DNA of 43,703 nt from Planctomycetota bacterium (GCA_012960845.1 DUAN01000035.1:1-43703); one strand, 5' to 3'; counted from the first letter of the stretch, positions 14,997 through 26,974 are shown. Made by a program: numbers and translations. Notes: generated by a model from the sequence alone, not told the origin.

Positions 14997-17900
14997 ATGG
15001 AGACCAAGGTCTTCGGAGGCGGTATTCGTACTGTGCCGATTCCAAATCTAATGGAATTGCAGATGAATGCCTATTCACAGTTCTTGCAGGCCGATGTGCA
15101 TTGGTCCGACAGGGATAATATCGGTCTGGAATCGATTCTTCGTGAGATATTTCCGATCGAAAGTTACGACGGCACCATCTCCCTGACTTACCTGGGATAT
15201 GACCTCGGGCGGCCGCGCTACACGATCGATGAATGCCGTCAACTCAAGTTGAGCTACGGCACACCCTTCAAGATCCGCCTTCGGATGGAGAAAGAGGGTG
15301 AATCGGTCGAGGAAGAGGTTTTCCTCGGAGAACTGCCAAGCATGATTGGCGGCGGGGAATTCATCATCAACGGCTCCGAGCGTGTCATCGTGAGCCAGTT
15401 GCACCGTTCTCCAGGAGTCGATTTCAGTGAAGAAATTCATACCGGTGACGTCAGGCTGCACTCGGCCAGGATCATTCCGGAGCGAGGATCCTGGGTCGAA
15501 TTCAATGTGACCAAGAAAGGTGCATTGACGGTTCGAATCGACCAGAGCGGGAAATTCCCGGCCACCATGCTGCTGCGTGCGATGAACGAGGAATACGGTT
15601 CTTCGACTGCCATCCTTGAACTCTTCTACCCGGTCGAAACCGTCAAGGTAGGAAGCCTCAAGAGCATCGATAACCTGCTCGGTGAGGAAGTAGACGGGAT
15701 CAAGAACGGTCGAGTCAGCGCCGAAGATATCGTCGACGCAGAGACCGGAGAGATCCTTCTTCCGACGGGAGACGTATTCACCGAGACCTTCCTGAAGGCA
15801 CTCTTCTCCGAGGACATGACCGCCAAGCGTGGGGGTAAGAACTCCTTCAAGGTGCTTCCTGAAAAATATGATGACCTGGTGTTGAAGACTCTCAAGGAAG
15901 ACAACTCGGTCGACTACGAAGATGCGCTGATCAAGATCTACCAGCGCTTGCGTCCAGGAAATCCGCCGCAGGCGGCCAAAGCCAGGGAACTGTTCTTCGA
16001 CAAGTTCTACAATCAGAACAAGTATCGTCTCGGTCGTGTCGGCCGCTTCCGCATCAATCGGAAGTTTGGTCTGGCGATTCCGGAGTCGGAGCAAACGATT
16101 CAGAAGGAAGACATCCTCGAATCGATCGCATACATCTTCAAACTGCGCGATCGAATGGGGAAACTGGACGATATCGATCACCTCGGAAACCGTCGTGTTC
16201 GCACCATCGAGGAACTCGCCGGCGAAGAGATGCGTAAAGGATTCCTCAAGCTCAAGCGCACCGTTCAGGAGCGGATGAGCATGATGGAGCCGGAGAACCT
16301 GACTCCGAGGTCAGTGATCAACTCCAAGACGATCTCGTCGTCGGTAGATTTCTTCTTCGGTCGAGGTGAACTCTCGCAGGTTGTGGACCAAACCAATCCG
16401 CTATCGCAGTTGACTCACGAGAGGCGCCTGAGTGCGCTCGGGCCTGGTGGATTGAACAGGAAGCGAGCCGGTTTCGAGGTGCGAGATGTACACATCTCTC
16501 ACTACGGCCGGATCTGTCCCATCGAAACTCCCGAGGGAACCAACATTGGCCTGATTTCCAGTCTCGCTGTGTTCGCGACCATCGACGAGTATGGATTCCT
16601 CATCACACCGTACTTCCAGGTCAAAGATGGTAAGGCGAAGATCGACTCATCCTCGGTCAAGTTCTTGCGTGCGGATGAAGAGGAAAACCAATACCTGACT
16701 CCGGCAGACACTCCGGTAGATGAAACCGGCCAATTGCTCGGAGACCTGGTGCTGGCACGCCTCAACGGTGAATTCATCATGGTCGAACCGTCCAAGATCC
16801 AGTTGATGGACGTCTCGTCCAAGCAGCTGATTGGAGTCTCGGCCGCGTTGATCCCCTTCCTCGAGCACGACGATGCGAACCGTGCCCTGATGGGGTCGAA
16901 CATGATGCGTCAGGCGGTTCCGCTGCTTCGAACCGACCCCCCACTGGTCGGAACCGGCATGGAAGAGCATGTTTCGCGGTACTCCGGAATGGTCCTGCGT
17001 GCTCCCAAATCCGGCACCGTGACCTCGGTGGACGCGACTCACATCGAAGTCGATGGCGAGCGCTACCAGCTGAGAAAATATCGCGGCCTCAATGAGCGAA
17101 CCTGTCAGAATCAGCGTCCCTGCAAGAGGCTGGGTGACGTGGTCGAAGAAGGCGAAGTGATCGCCGATGGAGCGGCAACCCAGAATGGTATCCTGTCGCT
17201 GGGCCGGAATATCCTGGTGGCCTTCATGTCATGGGATGGCTACAACTTCGAGGATGCCATCATCGTCAGTGAGCAACTGGTGCGTGAAGACATCTACACG
17301 TCGATTCACATCGATGAGTTCGAAATCGAAGTCCGTGAGACCAAATTGGGTCGTGAGGAATTCACCCGTGATATTCCCAATGTCTCGGAACGAGTGCTGG
17401 CGAAACTCGATGAGGAAGGAATAGTCAAGACCGGTACCAGAGTCTCTCATGGAGATATCCTGGTCGGTAAAGTCGTCCCGAAATCGAAGAGTGAACTGTC
17501 ACCCGAGGAGAAACTTCTTCATGCGATCTTCGGACGAGCGGGAGAGGACGTGAAGAACGAGTCCTTGACCGTGACTTCTGGAGTCGAAGGAGTGGTCATC
17601 GATTCGAAGAAGTTCTCCAGGAGAAGTGATCTGGATACGGCTGAACGCCGCAAGATCAAGGCCGAGGTGGAAGAGAAGGAAGCCTGGGCGAACGAGGAAA
17701 TCGTTCTCGAGATCGACACCTTGCTCAATGAACTGAAGACGATCCTTGGATCTTCACCGCGGAATCCCAACACGGGGCGGGTGTTCAAGGTGGATGAACT
17801 CTATGCCGCTCACAGTGTCCACTCCATCAAGATTGCATTGAACCCCGATCTGCTGCTCGGGTCGTCGGAGAAGAAGAATCGTCAGATCAAGTCTGCGCTG

Positions 17901-18725
17901 CTCAAGCACCTCAGCCGTATGGAAGAGGTCGAAGACATCCGCAACCGTGATGTCAATCGACTCACCCGAGGTGACGAACTCGCACCCGGAGTGATCGAGA
18001 TGGTCAAGGTATACGTCGCGACCAAGAGAAATCTGTCGGTCGGAGACAAGATGGCGGGACGTCACGGAAACAAGGGTGTGATTTCGCGCATCTTACCGAG
18101 ACAAGATCTACCGTTCCTCGAGGATGGAACCTCTGTAGAGGTGATTCTCAATCCGCTCGGAGTGCCGTCGCGGATGAACCTCGGTCAGATTCTGGAAACC
18201 CAGCTTGGCTGGGCCGCTGAAAAGCTTGGCTATCGTGCAGTGACACCAGTTTTCGATGGAGCCAAGGAAGAAGAGATTCGTGAAGAGATGAAAAAGGCTG
18301 GAATTCCCGTCGATGGTAAATCCGTTCTCTATGACGGACGTACCGGCGAGAGATTCGAGCAGAAGGTCACCGTCGGAAGAATGTATCTGTTGAAGCTGCA
18401 TCACCTTGTCGATGACAAGATTCACGCGCGGGCCACCGGGCCATACTCCCTCATCACCCAGCAGCCGCTCGGGGGTAAGGCGAGGTTCGGAGGACAGCGC
18501 TTTGGAGAGATGGAAGTTTGGGCTCTTGAAGCCTATGGGGCCGCACACATCTTGCAGGAGTTGCTCACAGCAAAATCTGACGATGTGGATGGGCGAGCCA
18601 AGATCTATGAGTCGATGGTCAAGGGTGAGAACAGTTTGCAGGCCGGAACTCCGGTCTCATTCGACGTTTTGACCAACGAGATCAAGGGCCTGGGGCTGAA
18701 CCTCGAACTGGAAAAGAAGCAATAA
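14997..18725 (+). CDS. rpoB: RNA polymerase beta subunit
   Basis: 1242 residues, at the short end for RpoB, with a short N-terminus ([20 protein letters not shown]). The lobe, fork loop and hybrid-binding regions are recognisable. The rifampicin region reads [20 protein letters not shown] then LSALGPGGL; Gln513, Asp516, His526, Arg529 and Ser531 (E. coli numbering) are kept, while Phe514 and Met515 are both Val. Catalytic-core blocks include [22 protein letters not shown] and the C-terminal [22 protein letters not shown] clamp part. The ATG follows GTGAGG. rpoC starts one base after the stop. Confidence 0.98.
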   Translation: METKVFGGGIRTVPIPNLMELQMNAYSQFLQADVHWSDRDNIGLESILREIFPIESYDGTISLTYLGYDLGRPRYTIDECRQLKLSYGTPFKIRLRMEKEGESVEEEVFLGELPSMIGGGEFIINGSERVIVSQLHRSPGVDFSEEIHTGDVRLHSARIIPERGSWVEFNVTKKGALTVRIDQSGKFPATMLLRAMNEEYGSSTAILELFYPVETVKVGSLKSIDNLLGEEVDGIKNGRVSAEDIVDAETGEILLPTGDVFTETFLKALFSEDMTAKRGGKNSFKVLPEKYDDLVLKTLKEDNSVDYEDALIKIYQRLRPGNPPQAAKARELFFDKFYNQNKYRLGRVGRFRINRKFGLAIPESEQTIQKEDILESIAYIFKLRDRMGKLDDIDHLGNRRVRTIEELAGEEMRKGFLKLKRTVQERMSMMEPENLTPRSVINSKTISSSVDFFFGRGELSQVVDQTNPLSQLTHERRLSALGPGGLNRKRAGFEVRDVHISHYGRICPIETPEGTNIGLISSLAVFATIDEYGFLITPYFQVKDGKAKIDSSSVKFLRADEEENQYLTPADTPVDETGQLLGDLVLARLNGEFIMVEPSKIQLMDVSSKQLIGVSAALIPFLEHDDANRALMGSNMMRQAVPLLRTDPPLVGTGMEEHVSRYSGMVLRAPKSGTVTSVDATHIEVDGERYQLRKYRGLNERTCQNQRPCKRLGDVVEEGEVIADGAATQNGILSLGRNILVAFMSWDGYNFEDAIIVSEQLVREDIYTSIHIDEFEIEVRETKLGREEFTRDIPNVSERVLAKLDEEGIVKTGTRVSHGDILVGKVVPKSKSELSPEEKLLHAIFGRAGEDVKNESLTVTSGVEGVVIDSKKFSRRSDLDTAERRKIKAEVEEKEAWANEEIVLEIDTLLNELKTILGSSPRNPNTGRVFKVDELYAAHSVHSIKIALNPDLLLGSSEKKNRQIKSALLKHLSRMEEVEDIRNRDVNRLTRGDELAPGVIEMVKVYVATKRNLSVGDKMAGRHGNKGVISRILPRQDLPFLEDGTSVEVILNPLGVPSRMNLGQILETQLGWAAEKLGYRAVTPVFDGAKEEEIREEMKKAGIPVDGKSVLYDGRTGERFEQKVTVGRMYLLKLHHLVDDKIHARATGPYSLITQQPLGGKARFGGQRFGEMEVWALEAYGAAHILQELLTAKSDDVDGRAKIYESMVKGENSLQAGTPVSFDVLTNEIKGLGLNLELEKKQ

Positions 18726-18726
18726 C

Positions 18727-21700
18727 ATGGCTGAACCTGTTTACGACAAGGTGAACGACTTTGGCGCGGTCAACATTCACCTTGCTTCACCCACCGATAT
18801 CCTCTCCTGGTCACAGGGTGAGGTCCGGAAGCCTGAAACCATCAACTACAGGACCTACCGTCCTGAGAAAGATGGACTCTTCTGCGAACGCATCTTCGGT
18901 CCCGAGAGAGACTGGGAATGCGCGTGTGGAAAATACAAGGGCATCAAACACAAGGGAATCATCTGTGACCGCTGTGGCGTCAAGGTGGCTCACTCGCGTG
19001 TGCGTCGCGAGCGGATGGGACACATCAATCTCGCCGCACCGGTGGTTCATATCTGGTTCTTCAAGGCGATGCCTTCGAGACTGGGTAACCTTCTTGACAT
19101 GAAGACCACTCATCTCGAACGAGTGATCTATTACCAGGACTATGTGGTGATCGACCCGGGTGATACTCCGCTCAAGGAGAAGGGTCTCCTCAGCGAAGAG
19201 GAGTACCGCTTCGCCCGAGAGAAGTACGGGGATTCATTCGAGGCAGACATGGGCGCTGAAGCGATTCGCACCATGATCAACCGCCTCGAGTTGAACTCAC
19301 TCTTCGAGGAGTTGAAGGAGGAGTACGAGAATACCCGTTCCAAGCAGAAGCGAGTGGCACTGATTCGTCGCCTGAAGATCGTCAGGACCGTTATCAACTC
19401 TGGCAATAAGCCGGAGTGGATGATCCTGGAAGCGGTTCCGGTGATTCCGCCCGACCTTCGCCCACTAGTTTTGCTGGAGAGTGGAAATTTTGCGACCAGC
19501 GATCTGAATGACCTCTACCGGCGTCTGATCAACCGCAACAACCGCTTGAAGAAATTACTCGACCTGAACGCCCCCGAGGTGATCATTCGTAACGAGAAAA
19601 GGATGCTTCAGCACTCTGTGGATGCTCTGTTCGACAACAACAGGTGCCGCAGACCAGTGCTGGGATCGAACAATCGACCACTCAAATCCTTGACAGACAT
19701 GATCAAGGGAAAGCAGGGTCGATTCCGTGAGAACCTGCTCGGTAAACGAGTCGATTACTCGGCTCGATCGGTGATCGCGGTCGGTCCAGAGTTGAAACTC
19801 CATCAGTGTGGACTACCCAAGAAGATTGCTCTCGAGTTGTTCCAGCCCTTCATCATCCGTCGTTTGAAGGAGTTGGGATATGCAGACACCATCAAGAGCG
19901 CAAAGAAGATGCTTGAGCGCAAGGACGATGAAGTCTGGGACATCCTTGAAGAGGTGACTCAGGGGCACCCGGTGCTGCTGAACCGTGCGCCGACCCTGCA
20001 CAGGATGGGGATCCAGGCGTTCGAGCCTGTTCTCATCGAAGGAAATGCGATCCTCGTTCATCCTCTCGTTTGTGAAGGATTCAATGCGGACTTTGATGGA
20101 GACCAGATGGCGGTTCACCTGCCACTTTCCGTCGAGGCTCAACTGGAAGCGCAGAACCTGATGTTGTCGACCAACAACATCTTCTCCCCTGCGCACGGCA
20201 ACCCGATCATCGCGCCTTCACAGGATATCGTGATGGGGTGTTACTATCTGACCATCGCCAAGGAAGAGATGAAGGGTCACGAGATCCGCTTTTCCAGCGC
20301 TGTAGAAGTTCATACCGCCATGGGCGCCAACAAGGTTCATGGTCACGCTACCATCAAGGTGAGGCTGCCAGAGGGGAAAGTGGTCTTTAGCCCGCATGGC
20401 AAGGAACAGCAGCCGGATGATCAGGGATTCCATACCACTTCACCTGGCCGGATCATCTTCAATGATCTTCTCGGGCACCCTGACATGCCCTTCTACAACT
20501 TCGCTCTGGCGAAGAAGGATCTGAAGGCGATCATCGCAGATTGCTTCCGGATTCTTGGAAGAAGAACCACCTTGCGATTCCTCGATGAGATGAAGGACCT
20601 CGGATTCAAGGCCGCGACTCGTTCTGGACTGTCCTTCAGTTCTGACGACCTCCGGATGCCCGAAGGAAAATTCGCCCAGATCGAAGCCACCCAGGCCCAG
20701 GTCGAGGCGATCCAGAAACGTCACCAAGATGGAGTGATCACCAACGACGAACGTCGTAGTCAGATCATTGACCGCTGGACAAACACCACCAATGCGGTGG
20801 GTGACATGTTGATGAAGAAACTCGAGGAGGACAGCACTCCGGGAGATTCATACGTCAATCCGATCCACGTGATGGTCGATTCGGGTGCTCGAGGGTCTGT
20901 GACTCAGATTCGACAACTCGCAGGAATGCGAGGCCTGATGGCCAAGCCTTCTGGTGAGATCATCGAGACTCCCATCAAGGCATCGTTCCGCGAAGGTCTG
21001 CGTGTTCTCGAGTACTTCTCCTCGACTCACGGTGCTCGTAAGGGACTGGCAGATACTGCGCTGAAGACTGCTGACTCGGGTTACCTGACCAGGAAGCTTG
21101 CGGACGTGGCCCAAAACGTGGTGATCACCAGTGCTGATTGCGGAACCAGTAATGGACTCTCCAAGAAGGCGATGAAGCGTGGAGACAAGGAAGCGATTCC
21201 ACTGGCTGCAAGAATTCGAGGACGAACCTCCGTTGCGGAAATCAAGGATCCGATTACTGGTGAAGTTGTGATCGGAGTCAATGGCCTGATCACCTTCGAA
21301 ATCGCGAATCGGATTCAAGAACTGGGTCACGAGAAGATTTTGGTACGGAGTCCGCTGACCTGCGATGCGACCCTCGGATCTTGTGCTCACTGTTACGGCA
21401 TGGACCTTTCGACAGGAAAACAGGTCGAGCAGGGTATTGCGGTTGGAATCATCTCAGCACAATCCATCGGGGAGCCTGGGACGCAGTTAACGATGCGGAC
21501 CTTCCACATCGGTGGAGTGGCATCCAAGTCGGTGCAAGAAGCGACCATCAAGGCATCTCGTGCGGGTATCGTCGAGTTGCGGGAAACGACTCATGTCACC
21601 AGCAAGAGTGGTGATGAGGTGGTGCTCAGTCGCCGAGCAGCGATGGCCATCGTGAACAAAGATGGCAAGTTGCTGGACTCTCATGAACTTCAACTCGGTG

Positions 21701-23202
21701 CCATCCTTCACGTGAAGGACGGGGAAGCGGTGAAGAAGGGCACAGTCCTTTACGACTGGGATCCCCACTCCCAGTCGATCCTCTCGGACCATGCCGGAGT
21801 TGTGGATTACGAAGACATCGTGGAAGGGGCAACCCTCAAGGTCGAGAAGGACCCGGTGTCCAACCTGGATCGTCGGGTGATTCTCGAGCACAAGGGAGAG
21901 TTGCATCCGCAGATTGTCATCCGGAACGAGTCCAAGGGGCAGATCCTGGCGGCGTACCCGGTGCCGGAACGCGCCTTCATCCAGGTCGGAGATGGAGATA
22001 TCGTTCATCCTGGAGACTTGCTGGCGAAATCCCCTCGAGAGATCACCGGAACCCAGGACATCACTGGAGGTCTACCCCGAGTGACGGAAATCTTCGAGGT
22101 TCGAAAGCCGAAGAATCCGGCGGTGATTGCCGAAGTGGATGGCACCATCGAGATGGGTGAGAAGAAGCGCGGTAAGGCGATCATCAACGTGGTCACCCCC
22201 GAAGGCGAAATTTACGAACATGTGATTCCACCTGGAAAACACTTCCGCGTCACCAAGGGTGACGAGGTGGTGCATGGTCAACCGCTTACAGATGGAGACA
22301 AGGTCCCCAAGGACATCCTTCGAATCGAGGGTGCTGCAGAGGTGCAGCGCTACCTGATCGAAGAGGTGCAGGGGGTATACCTGTCGCAGAACGTAACCAT
22401 CAATGACAAGCACATCGAAACCATCGTCGCTCAGATGATGAGGAATGTGAATGTTGTTGAACCGGGAGACAGTGACTTGCTGCCCGATACGCTCATCGAC
22501 CGCCATAAATTCAAAAAGATCTGCTCTGACCTGGTGGAGGAGGGCAAGATGCCTCCGACCGCAGAGCCGATGCTTCAGGGCATTACCAAAGCTGCAGTGA
22601 ACTCTGACAGTTTCATCTCCGCTGCGAGTTTCCAGGAGACCACCAAGGTGTTGACCGAAGCCGCACTCAGCGGCAAGAAGGACACCCTGGTCGGGCTCAA
22701 GGAAAATGTGATCATGGGAAAAATGATCCCCGCAGGAACGGGATACCGTCTGTACTTTAACAAGGGAGTTCGCAAGTTGGCGGAGCCTCCTACGGTGGTG
22801 AAGGACAAGAGAGAGCCAGTGCTGATCGGTGATACCACACCGAAACCGGTGGTTTCGAGCGATCCATTGAGAGATTTCTTGATGGGAGAAGATGCCGGAC
22901 CGGTCGCTTCGACCGATCCGCTCGCCGCTCTGTTGGGAGGCGAAGAGGTCGTAGTAGAGACGAAGGAAGCCCCCGCCGCCGAGGAGGGTGATTCCGGAGC
23001 TGATCTGGCAGTGACTGATTCGGCAGTACCAGTCGTAGAAGAGCCTGTTGAGGCTTCTGGTGCCGATCTGGAACAGGCCGAGGAGGCCACAATCGAGCCC
23101 CAGGCAGTGCCTGAAGGGGTCGAGGAATCGACAGGAAGCGAGGGAATTTCGGAGATCCCTGGCGAAGAAGAGTCAAAATCGGGAGATGAAGAAGTCCAGT
23201 AA
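18727..23202 (+). CDS. rpoC: RNA polymerase beta-prime subunit
   Basis: 1491 residues. The N-terminal zinc-binding domain (CACGKYKG then [11 protein letters not shown]), the bridge between clamp and active site ([14 protein letters not shown]), the catalytic loop [12 protein letters not shown] with three Mg-binding Asp residues, the second zinc site ([17 protein letters not shown]) and the trigger loop ([15 protein letters not shown]) are all present. After the conserved end ([12 protein letters not shown]) about 115 residues of acidic low-complexity sequence follow, with a duplicated DPL-F/A-L-G motif ([22 protein letters not shown]). The N-terminal sequence resembles planctomycete RpoC. Single-base spacing to rpoB implies a coupled pair. 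Confidence 0.98.
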   Translation: MAEPVYDKVNDFGAVNIHLASPTDILSWSQGEVRKPETINYRTYRPEKDGLFCERIFGPERDWECACGKYKGIKHKGIICDRCGVKVAHSRVRRERMGHINLAAPVVHIWFFKAMPSRLGNLLDMKTTHLERVIYYQDYVVIDPGDTPLKEKGLLSEEEYRFAREKYGDSFEADMGAEAIRTMINRLELNSLFEELKEEYENTRSKQKRVALIRRLKIVRTVINSGNKPEWMILEAVPVIPPDLRPLVLLESGNFATSDLNDLYRRLINRNNRLKKLLDLNAPEVIIRNEKRMLQHSVDALFDNNRCRRPVLGSNNRPLKSLTDMIKGKQGRFRENLLGKRVDYSARSVIAVGPELKLHQCGLPKKIALELFQPFIIRRLKELGYADTIKSAKKMLERKDDEVWDILEEVTQGHPVLLNRAPTLHRMGIQAFEPVLIEGNAILVHPLVCEGFNADFDGDQMAVHLPLSVEAQLEAQNLMLSTNNIFSPAHGNPIIAPSQDIVMGCYYLTIAKEEMKGHEIRFSSAVEVHTAMGANKVHGHATIKVRLPEGKVVFSPHGKEQQPDDQGFHTTSPGRIIFNDLLGHPDMPFYNFALAKKDLKAIIADCFRILGRRTTLRFLDEMKDLGFKAATRSGLSFSSDDLRMPEGKFAQIEATQAQVEAIQKRHQDGVITNDERRSQIIDRWTNTTNAVGDMLMKKLEEDSTPGDSYVNPIHVMVDSGARGSVTQIRQLAGMRGLMAKPSGEIIETPIKASFREGLRVLEYFSSTHGARKGLADTALKTADSGYLTRKLADVAQNVVITSADCGTSNGLSKKAMKRGDKEAIPLAARIRGRTSVAEIKDPITGEVVIGVNGLITFEIANRIQELGHEKILVRSPLTCDATLGSCAHCYGMDLSTGKQVEQGIAVGIISAQSIGEPGTQLTMRTFHIGGVASKSVQEATIKASRAGIVELRETTHVTSKSGDEVVLSRRAAMAIVNKDGKLLDSHELQLGAILHVKDGEAVKKGTVLYDWDPHSQSILSDHAGVVDYEDIVEGATLKVEKDPVSNLDRRVILEHKGELHPQIVIRNESKGQILAAYPVPERAFIQVGDGDIVHPGDLLAKSPREITGTQDITGGLPRVTEIFEVRKPKNPAVIAEVDGTIEMGEKKRGKAIINVVTPEGEIYEHVIPPGKHFRVTKGDEVVHGQPLTDGDKVPKDILRIEGAAEVQRYLIEEVQGVYLSQNVTINDKHIETIVAQMMRNVNVVEPGDSDLLPDTLIDRHKFKKICSDLVEEGKMPPTAEPMLQGITKAAVNSDSFISAASFQETTKVLTEAALSGKKDTLVGLKENVIMGKMIPAGTGYRLYFNKGVRKLAEPPTVVKDKREPVLIGDTTPKPVVSSDPLRDFLMGEDAGPVASTDPLAALLGGEEVVVETKEAPAAEEGDSGADLAVTDSAVPVVEEPVEASGADLEQAEEATIEPQAVPEGVEESTGSEGISEIPGEEESKSGDEEVQ

Positions 23203-23271
23203 GGGTACCATGCGAGGCCGCGCTCGGGATTGTTTTCGAGCGGGTCCGCATCCAGGTGAAATCGAGTAGGC

Positions 23272-23640
23272 ATGCCGACGATCAATCAGTTGGTCCGCAA
23301 GGGCCGCAAGAAGCAGAAGAACAAGAGTAATTCCCCGGTGCTGGACTCATGTCCGCAGCGTCGAGGTGTTTGCTTGCAGGTGAAAACCCAGACCCCGAAG
23401 AAGCCGAACTCGGCGCTGAGAAAGGTGGCCCGCGTGCGCCTTTCTAACGGCAAGGAGATTACCGCCTACATCGGGGGCGAAGGCCATAACTTGCAGGAGC
23501 ACTCGATTGTTCTGGTGAGAGGTGGACGAGTCCGGGATCTACCGGGAGTTCGGTATCATATCGTTCGAGGAACACTCGATTGTTCAGGTGTCGATGATCG
23601 TAAGCAAGGCCGTTCCAAGTACGGCAAGAAAAAGAAGTAA
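23272..23640 (+). CDS. rpsL: Ribosomal protein S12
   Basis: 122 residues. S12 sits at the decoding site and controls accuracy. Lys43 in [11 protein letters not shown] is kept, but position 88 is Arg ([13 protein letters not shown]) where most bacteria have Lys. K88R is a classical streptomycin-resistance substitution. The adjacent Asp89, a methylthiolation site in other bacteria, is present. The family's TTT-PKK is TQT-PKK here. It lies 69 bases after rpoC and 14 before rpsG. Confidence 0.98.
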   Translation: MPTINQLVRKGRKKQKNKSNSPVLDSCPQRRGVCLQVKTQTPKKPNSALRKVARVRLSNGKEITAYIGGEGHNLQEHSIVLVRGGRVRDLPGVRYHIVRGTLDCSGVDDRKQGRSKYGKKKK

Positions 23641-23654
23641 AGCAGGAGCCTCCT

Positions 23655-24152
23655 TTGGCAAAGAAAAAAAACAAGGTAGCGAAGCAGAAGTTCCGCTCAA
23701 CTCAGCGGTTCCAGAAGCCGGATCCTCGTTTCAATAGCATGGTGGTGACGAAGTTCATCAATCGGCTGATGTGGGATGGCAAGAAAGCTGTGGCCTGCAC
23801 CATCTTTTATGAAGCGATGGATCTCCTCGCCAAGAAGGTCACTGACAGCGATCCGCTGGATACATTCCTTGCAGCGTTGCAAAACGTGATGCCGCAAGTT
23901 GAAGTGCGATCGCGTCGAGTCGGTGGTGCGACCTACCAGGTGCCCATCGAGGTGAGCCGTCGTCGTGCCCAGGCACTGGCGATCCGCACCATCATCGATA
24001 CCTGTCGGGGTCGTGGGGGCAAGCCGATGGCCGAGCGCATCGCCGATGAACTGGCCCAGGCGTACCGTCGTGAGGGGGCTTCGGTCACCTGGCGCGAAAA
24101 TACCCACAAGATGGCTGAGGCCAACAAGCTGTTCGCACATTACGCCTGGTAA
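23655..24152 (+). CDS. rpsG: Ribosomal protein S7
   Basis: 165 residues from a TTG start (MAKKKNKVAKQKFRS). S7 nucleates assembly of the 30S head and lines the E site. Core blocks are VTKFINRLMWDGKKAVA, VEVRSRRVGGATYQVP and the C-terminal ENTHKMAEANKLFAHYAW. AGGAG (23644-23648) serves as the SD; with CTCCT directly after it, it forms a small inverted repeat that could partly mask the start. An intrinsic terminator follows, so this is the last gene of the rpoBC/str unit. Confidence 0.97.
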   Translation: MAKKKNKVAKQKFRSTQRFQKPDPRFNSMVVTKFINRLMWDGKKAVACTIFYEAMDLLAKKVTDSDPLDTFLAALQNVMPQVEVRSRRVGGATYQVPIEVSRRRAQALAIRTIIDTCRGRGGKPMAERIADELAQAYRREGASVTWRENTHKMAEANKLFAHYAW

Positions 24153-24219
24153 GGTGCCCCTGAAGCGTTTTCGCTCACTTTTGTGGCCCTCGACTCGATC
24201 ACCAAGAACCGGGTCAGAT

Positions 24220-24256
24220 CACCCTCTCGCCTTCTTATGGGCGAGAGGGTGTTTTT
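24220..24256 (+). terminator. Intrinsic terminator after rpsG
   Basis: CACCCTCTCGCC pairs with GGCGAGAGGGTG across a TTCTTATG loop, followed by TTTTT (24252-24256). This is the clearest rho-independent terminator in the window and separates rpsG from fusA. Confidence 0.9.
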
Positions 24257-24283
24257 CATCCGGGTCGCGGCAGGGCGCTTCGC

Positions 24284-24312
24284 TTGAGAGAAGTGTCTGA
24301 TTACCGCAGAAT
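24284..24312 (+). promoter_or_regulatory. Possible fusA promoter
   Basis: TTGAGA (24284-24289), a 17-base spacer and CAGAAT (24307-24312) lie just after the rpsG terminator and about 50 bases before fusA. Boxes match five and four of six. Confidence 0.4.
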
Positions 24313-24361
24313 CCCACCCGAGACTGGCCTTACAGCCTGGCAGACCAGCAGAATTGAGACG

Positions 24362-26413
24362 ATGAAGAAACCCATCCGAAACATCGGGATCATTGCCCAT
24401 ATCGATGCGGGGAAGACCACCGTATCGGAGCGCTTCCTCTATTACTCCGGCAAGGAGTACAGGATGGGAGAGGTTCACGACGGCAGTGCTCACATGGATT
24501 GGCTGGTCGAAGAGCAGGAGCGAGGGATCACCATCACCAGTGCTGCGACTACCTTTGAATGGGGTCCATGCGTGGTGAACCTCATCGATACCCCGGGCCA
24601 TGTGGACTTCACCGCGGAGGTGGAGCGATCCCTTCGGGTTCTGGATGGTGCGATCGGGGTGTTTTGCGGAGTCGCAGGTGTGCAGGCTCAGTCCGAAACG
24701 GTCTGGCGTCAGGCGAATCACTACAAGGTTCCCAGAATCGCATTCATCAACAAACTGGATCGTGTGGGCGCAGATTTCTACCGCGTCCTGGATCATGTTT
24801 CCGAAGGACTCTCCTGTCAGTTGCTGGCTCTCAATATTCCGGTGGGAATTGAATCGGATTTCCGGGCTGTGATCGATCTGGTCACGATGCGCCAGTTCTC
24901 CTTTGATGAGGAGAGTCTCGGCGCTGACGTGATCGAATCGGACATCGAGCCCGAGATGGAGGAGACTGCAGAACTGTACCGCTCTGAACTGCTGGAGATG
25001 GTCTCTGATCATGATGAAGGTGTGATGGAAAAGGTCATCGAGGGTCAACCGGTGCCCGATGAGTTACTTCGTGCCGCGATTCGTTCCGGCACCATCGCTC
25101 GACGATGGGTTCCAGTGCTGGCCGGGAGTGCTCTCGGGAACAAGGGTATTCAGCCACTGCTCGATGCGGTGGTGCATTACCTTCCTGCGCCCGAGGACAT
25201 GGGCACGATCCCGGCGCGGAAGCCATCCAATGGCGATCCGATCTCGGTGACCTGCTCCGAGGATGAGCCTTTCAGTGCCTTGCTCTTCAAGGTGCAGATC
25301 GATCCTCACGGTGAGTTGATTTACATGAGGGTCTACTCGGGATCTCTCGAGAAGGGCAAGACTGCGATGAACCCTCGCACCGGCAAGCGCGAGAGAATCA
25401 ATTCGATGCACCGCATGCATGCCAACTCACGAGAAAATCTGGATCGAACCGTGGCGGGCGACATCGTCGCCGTGACAGGGCCCAGATTCAGCGGCACGGG
25501 GGATACCCTTTGTGATGCCAAGCGGCAGGTGCTGCTGGAGGAGCCGATTTTTCCCGAGACGGTCATTTCGATGGCGGTGGAGCCGCGCTCCAGCAACGAT
25601 CGCGACAAGTTACAGGAAGTTCTGAGCAGGATCGAACGAGAGGATCCGACCTTCCGCATGGAGGTGAACAAGGACACCGGGCAATTCGTGATGTCAGGAA
25701 TGGGTGAGTTACACCTCGAAGTGATACGAAACCGTCTCGAAAGAGACTTCAAGGTCGATGCAAACATCGGCAAGCCGAGGGTTGCGTATCGCCAGACGGT
25801 GGCGTGCGAGGGCTCGGCCACGGTCAGCATCGAGCGGCAGATGGGTGGCAAGGATCATTTCGGCGAGGCGACCGTCACGCTGGCTCCATTGGCAGAAGAT
25901 GCCGAGGAGTTCGCCGAGTTGGAATGGATCGGGGGGCCTCCGGCCATCGCAGCGGAGTGGATCCAGGCTGTGGAGGATATGATTCGATCGTGCCTCAGCG
26001 GTGGAGGAGACCTGGGTTTCCCCTTCATCCGGGTCCAGGCGAGGGTCTACCTACCTCCGATAATGTTAGAGACAACGGAGGCGGGCCTGACCGTTGCGGC
26101 CCGTGAGGCGTTTCAGGGCGCCCACAAGAAGGCGGGGGATCTGCTGCTGGAACCCCTGATGTCGTTCCAGGTCACCACTCCGGAGGAGTACTTCGGCTCG
26201 ATTCACCAGGATCTGGTGCGTCGCAGGGCCCAGATCGAGAAGGTCGATCTGGTCCAGGAATTGCGCAAGATCGCCGGGAAAGTGCCGTTGGCGGAGGTCT
26301 TCGGCTACACCACCTCATTACGATCGTTGTCGCAGGGGAGGGCCTCGATCTCGCTCGAGCCGATCGGGTTCTCGACCGCTCCAGATAAAGTCGCGGAGCG
26401 CTTCCGCTTCTGA
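24362..26413 (+). CDS. fusA: Elongation factor G
   Basis: 683 residues. EF-G drives translocation (and, with RRF, ribosome recycling). The G motifs are AHIDAGKTT, RGITITSAATT, DTPGHVDF, NKLD and GSALGNKG. Domains II-V follow, including GMGELHLEVI in domain III, the domain IV block GFPFIRVQARVYL and the end GYTTSLRSLSQGRASISLE. ATG 24362 matches the family start (MKKPIRNIGIIAHID); an in-frame TTG at 24284 is too early and lies in the candidate promoter. Some planctomycetes carry two EF-G types (one for translocation, one for recycling); which type this is cannot be settled by eye. It stands alone between a terminator and a 697-base spacer. Confidence 0.95.
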   Translation: MKKPIRNIGIIAHIDAGKTTVSERFLYYSGKEYRMGEVHDGSAHMDWLVEEQERGITITSAATTFEWGPCVVNLIDTPGHVDFTAEVERSLRVLDGAIGVFCGVAGVQAQSETVWRQANHYKVPRIAFINKLDRVGADFYRVLDHVSEGLSCQLLALNIPVGIESDFRAVIDLVTMRQFSFDEESLGADVIESDIEPEMEETAELYRSELLEMVSDHDEGVMEKVIEGQPVPDELLRAAIRSGTIARRWVPVLAGSALGNKGIQPLLDAVVHYLPAPEDMGTIPARKPSNGDPISVTCSEDEPFSALLFKVQIDPHGELIYMRVYSGSLEKGKTAMNPRTGKRERINSMHRMHANSRENLDRTVAGDIVAVTGPRFSGTGDTLCDAKRQVLLEEPIFPETVISMAVEPRSSNDRDKLQEVLSRIEREDPTFRMEVNKDTGQFVMSGMGELHLEVIRNRLERDFKVDANIGKPRVAYRQTVACEGSATVSIERQMGGKDHFGEATVTLAPLAEDAEEFAELEWIGGPPAIAAEWIQAVEDMIRSCLSGGGDLGFPFIRVQARVYLPPIMLETTEAGLTVAAREAFQGAHKKAGDLLLEPLMSFQVTTPEEYFGSIHQDLVRRRAQIEKVDLVQELRKIAGKVPLAEVFGYTTSLRSLSQGRASISLEPIGFSTAPDKVAERFRF

Positions 26414-26478
26414 TCCAGCGGCCGCCGGACCCGTTCACTTTAATTCCTCAGAATCCTTCCCAAATTGTGCTGTCGGCG

Positions 26479-26506
26479 TTGACAGTCCCCCTCAACTTCA
26501 TACAAT
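26479..26506 (+). promoter_or_regulatory. Strong promoter, probably of the S10 operon
   Basis: TTGACA (26479-26484, perfect) and TACAAT (26501-26506, five of six) are 16 bases apart. Transcription would start near 26513, leaving a leader of about 600 bases before rpsJ. Confidence 0.65.
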
Positions 26507-26871
26507 CACACGCTTTGAGAGATGGTGCCCGAACTTTCAGTCCTCCTACGTCCTCGCCCTTTGATGGGGCAGCGAATGTAGTGGTGGTGGGAGTCTTGGC
26601 GGCCGAGGAAAGAGACGCGAGCGTCGGGGTCGATTTGTATCGGATGACAGAGGGACTCGGTTTCCGAGTTCGCTTCAGTTCATCGCTTGCTTCAATCGTC
26701 GTCGTCGCGATCCAGTGCTGTGAGAGATTCAGTCCGGTTTGACTCGTTCAATGCTGTGGTGCCGACGGTCGATGATTCAACATCGAAGAGTGGGTCAAAG
26801 GCAGGTTACAGGACGAAGAAGGTCGGTACGCTCTTTGGCAGGTTGGGAATCGAATGGGTGCCGTGGTCACC

Positions 26872-26892
26872 CCGAACCGGTGAATGGTTCGG
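26872..26892 (+). other. Hairpin in the rpsJ leader
   Basis: CCGAACC (26872-26878) and GGTTCGG (26886-26892) are a perfect seven-base inverted repeat around a seven-base loop. Role unknown. Confidence 0.5.
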
Positions 26893-26948
26893 AATGGCGA
26901 ACGGTACCAGGCTCGTGTGTCAAACGAGTTTCCTGGGTCGGAGCAATT

Positions 26949-26974
26949 GACTAGAGCGATGGACTAGAGCGATG
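26949..26974 (+). repeat. 13-bp perfect tandem duplication
   Basis: GACTAGAGCGATG is repeated at 26949-26961 and 26962-26974 in the rpsJ leader. Confidence 0.9.

Noticed and set aside
26467-26950. Two frames of about 90 codons in the rpsJ leader
   Set aside because: No SD, no family likeness, codon use unlike neighbours, and the first starts inside the promoter region.
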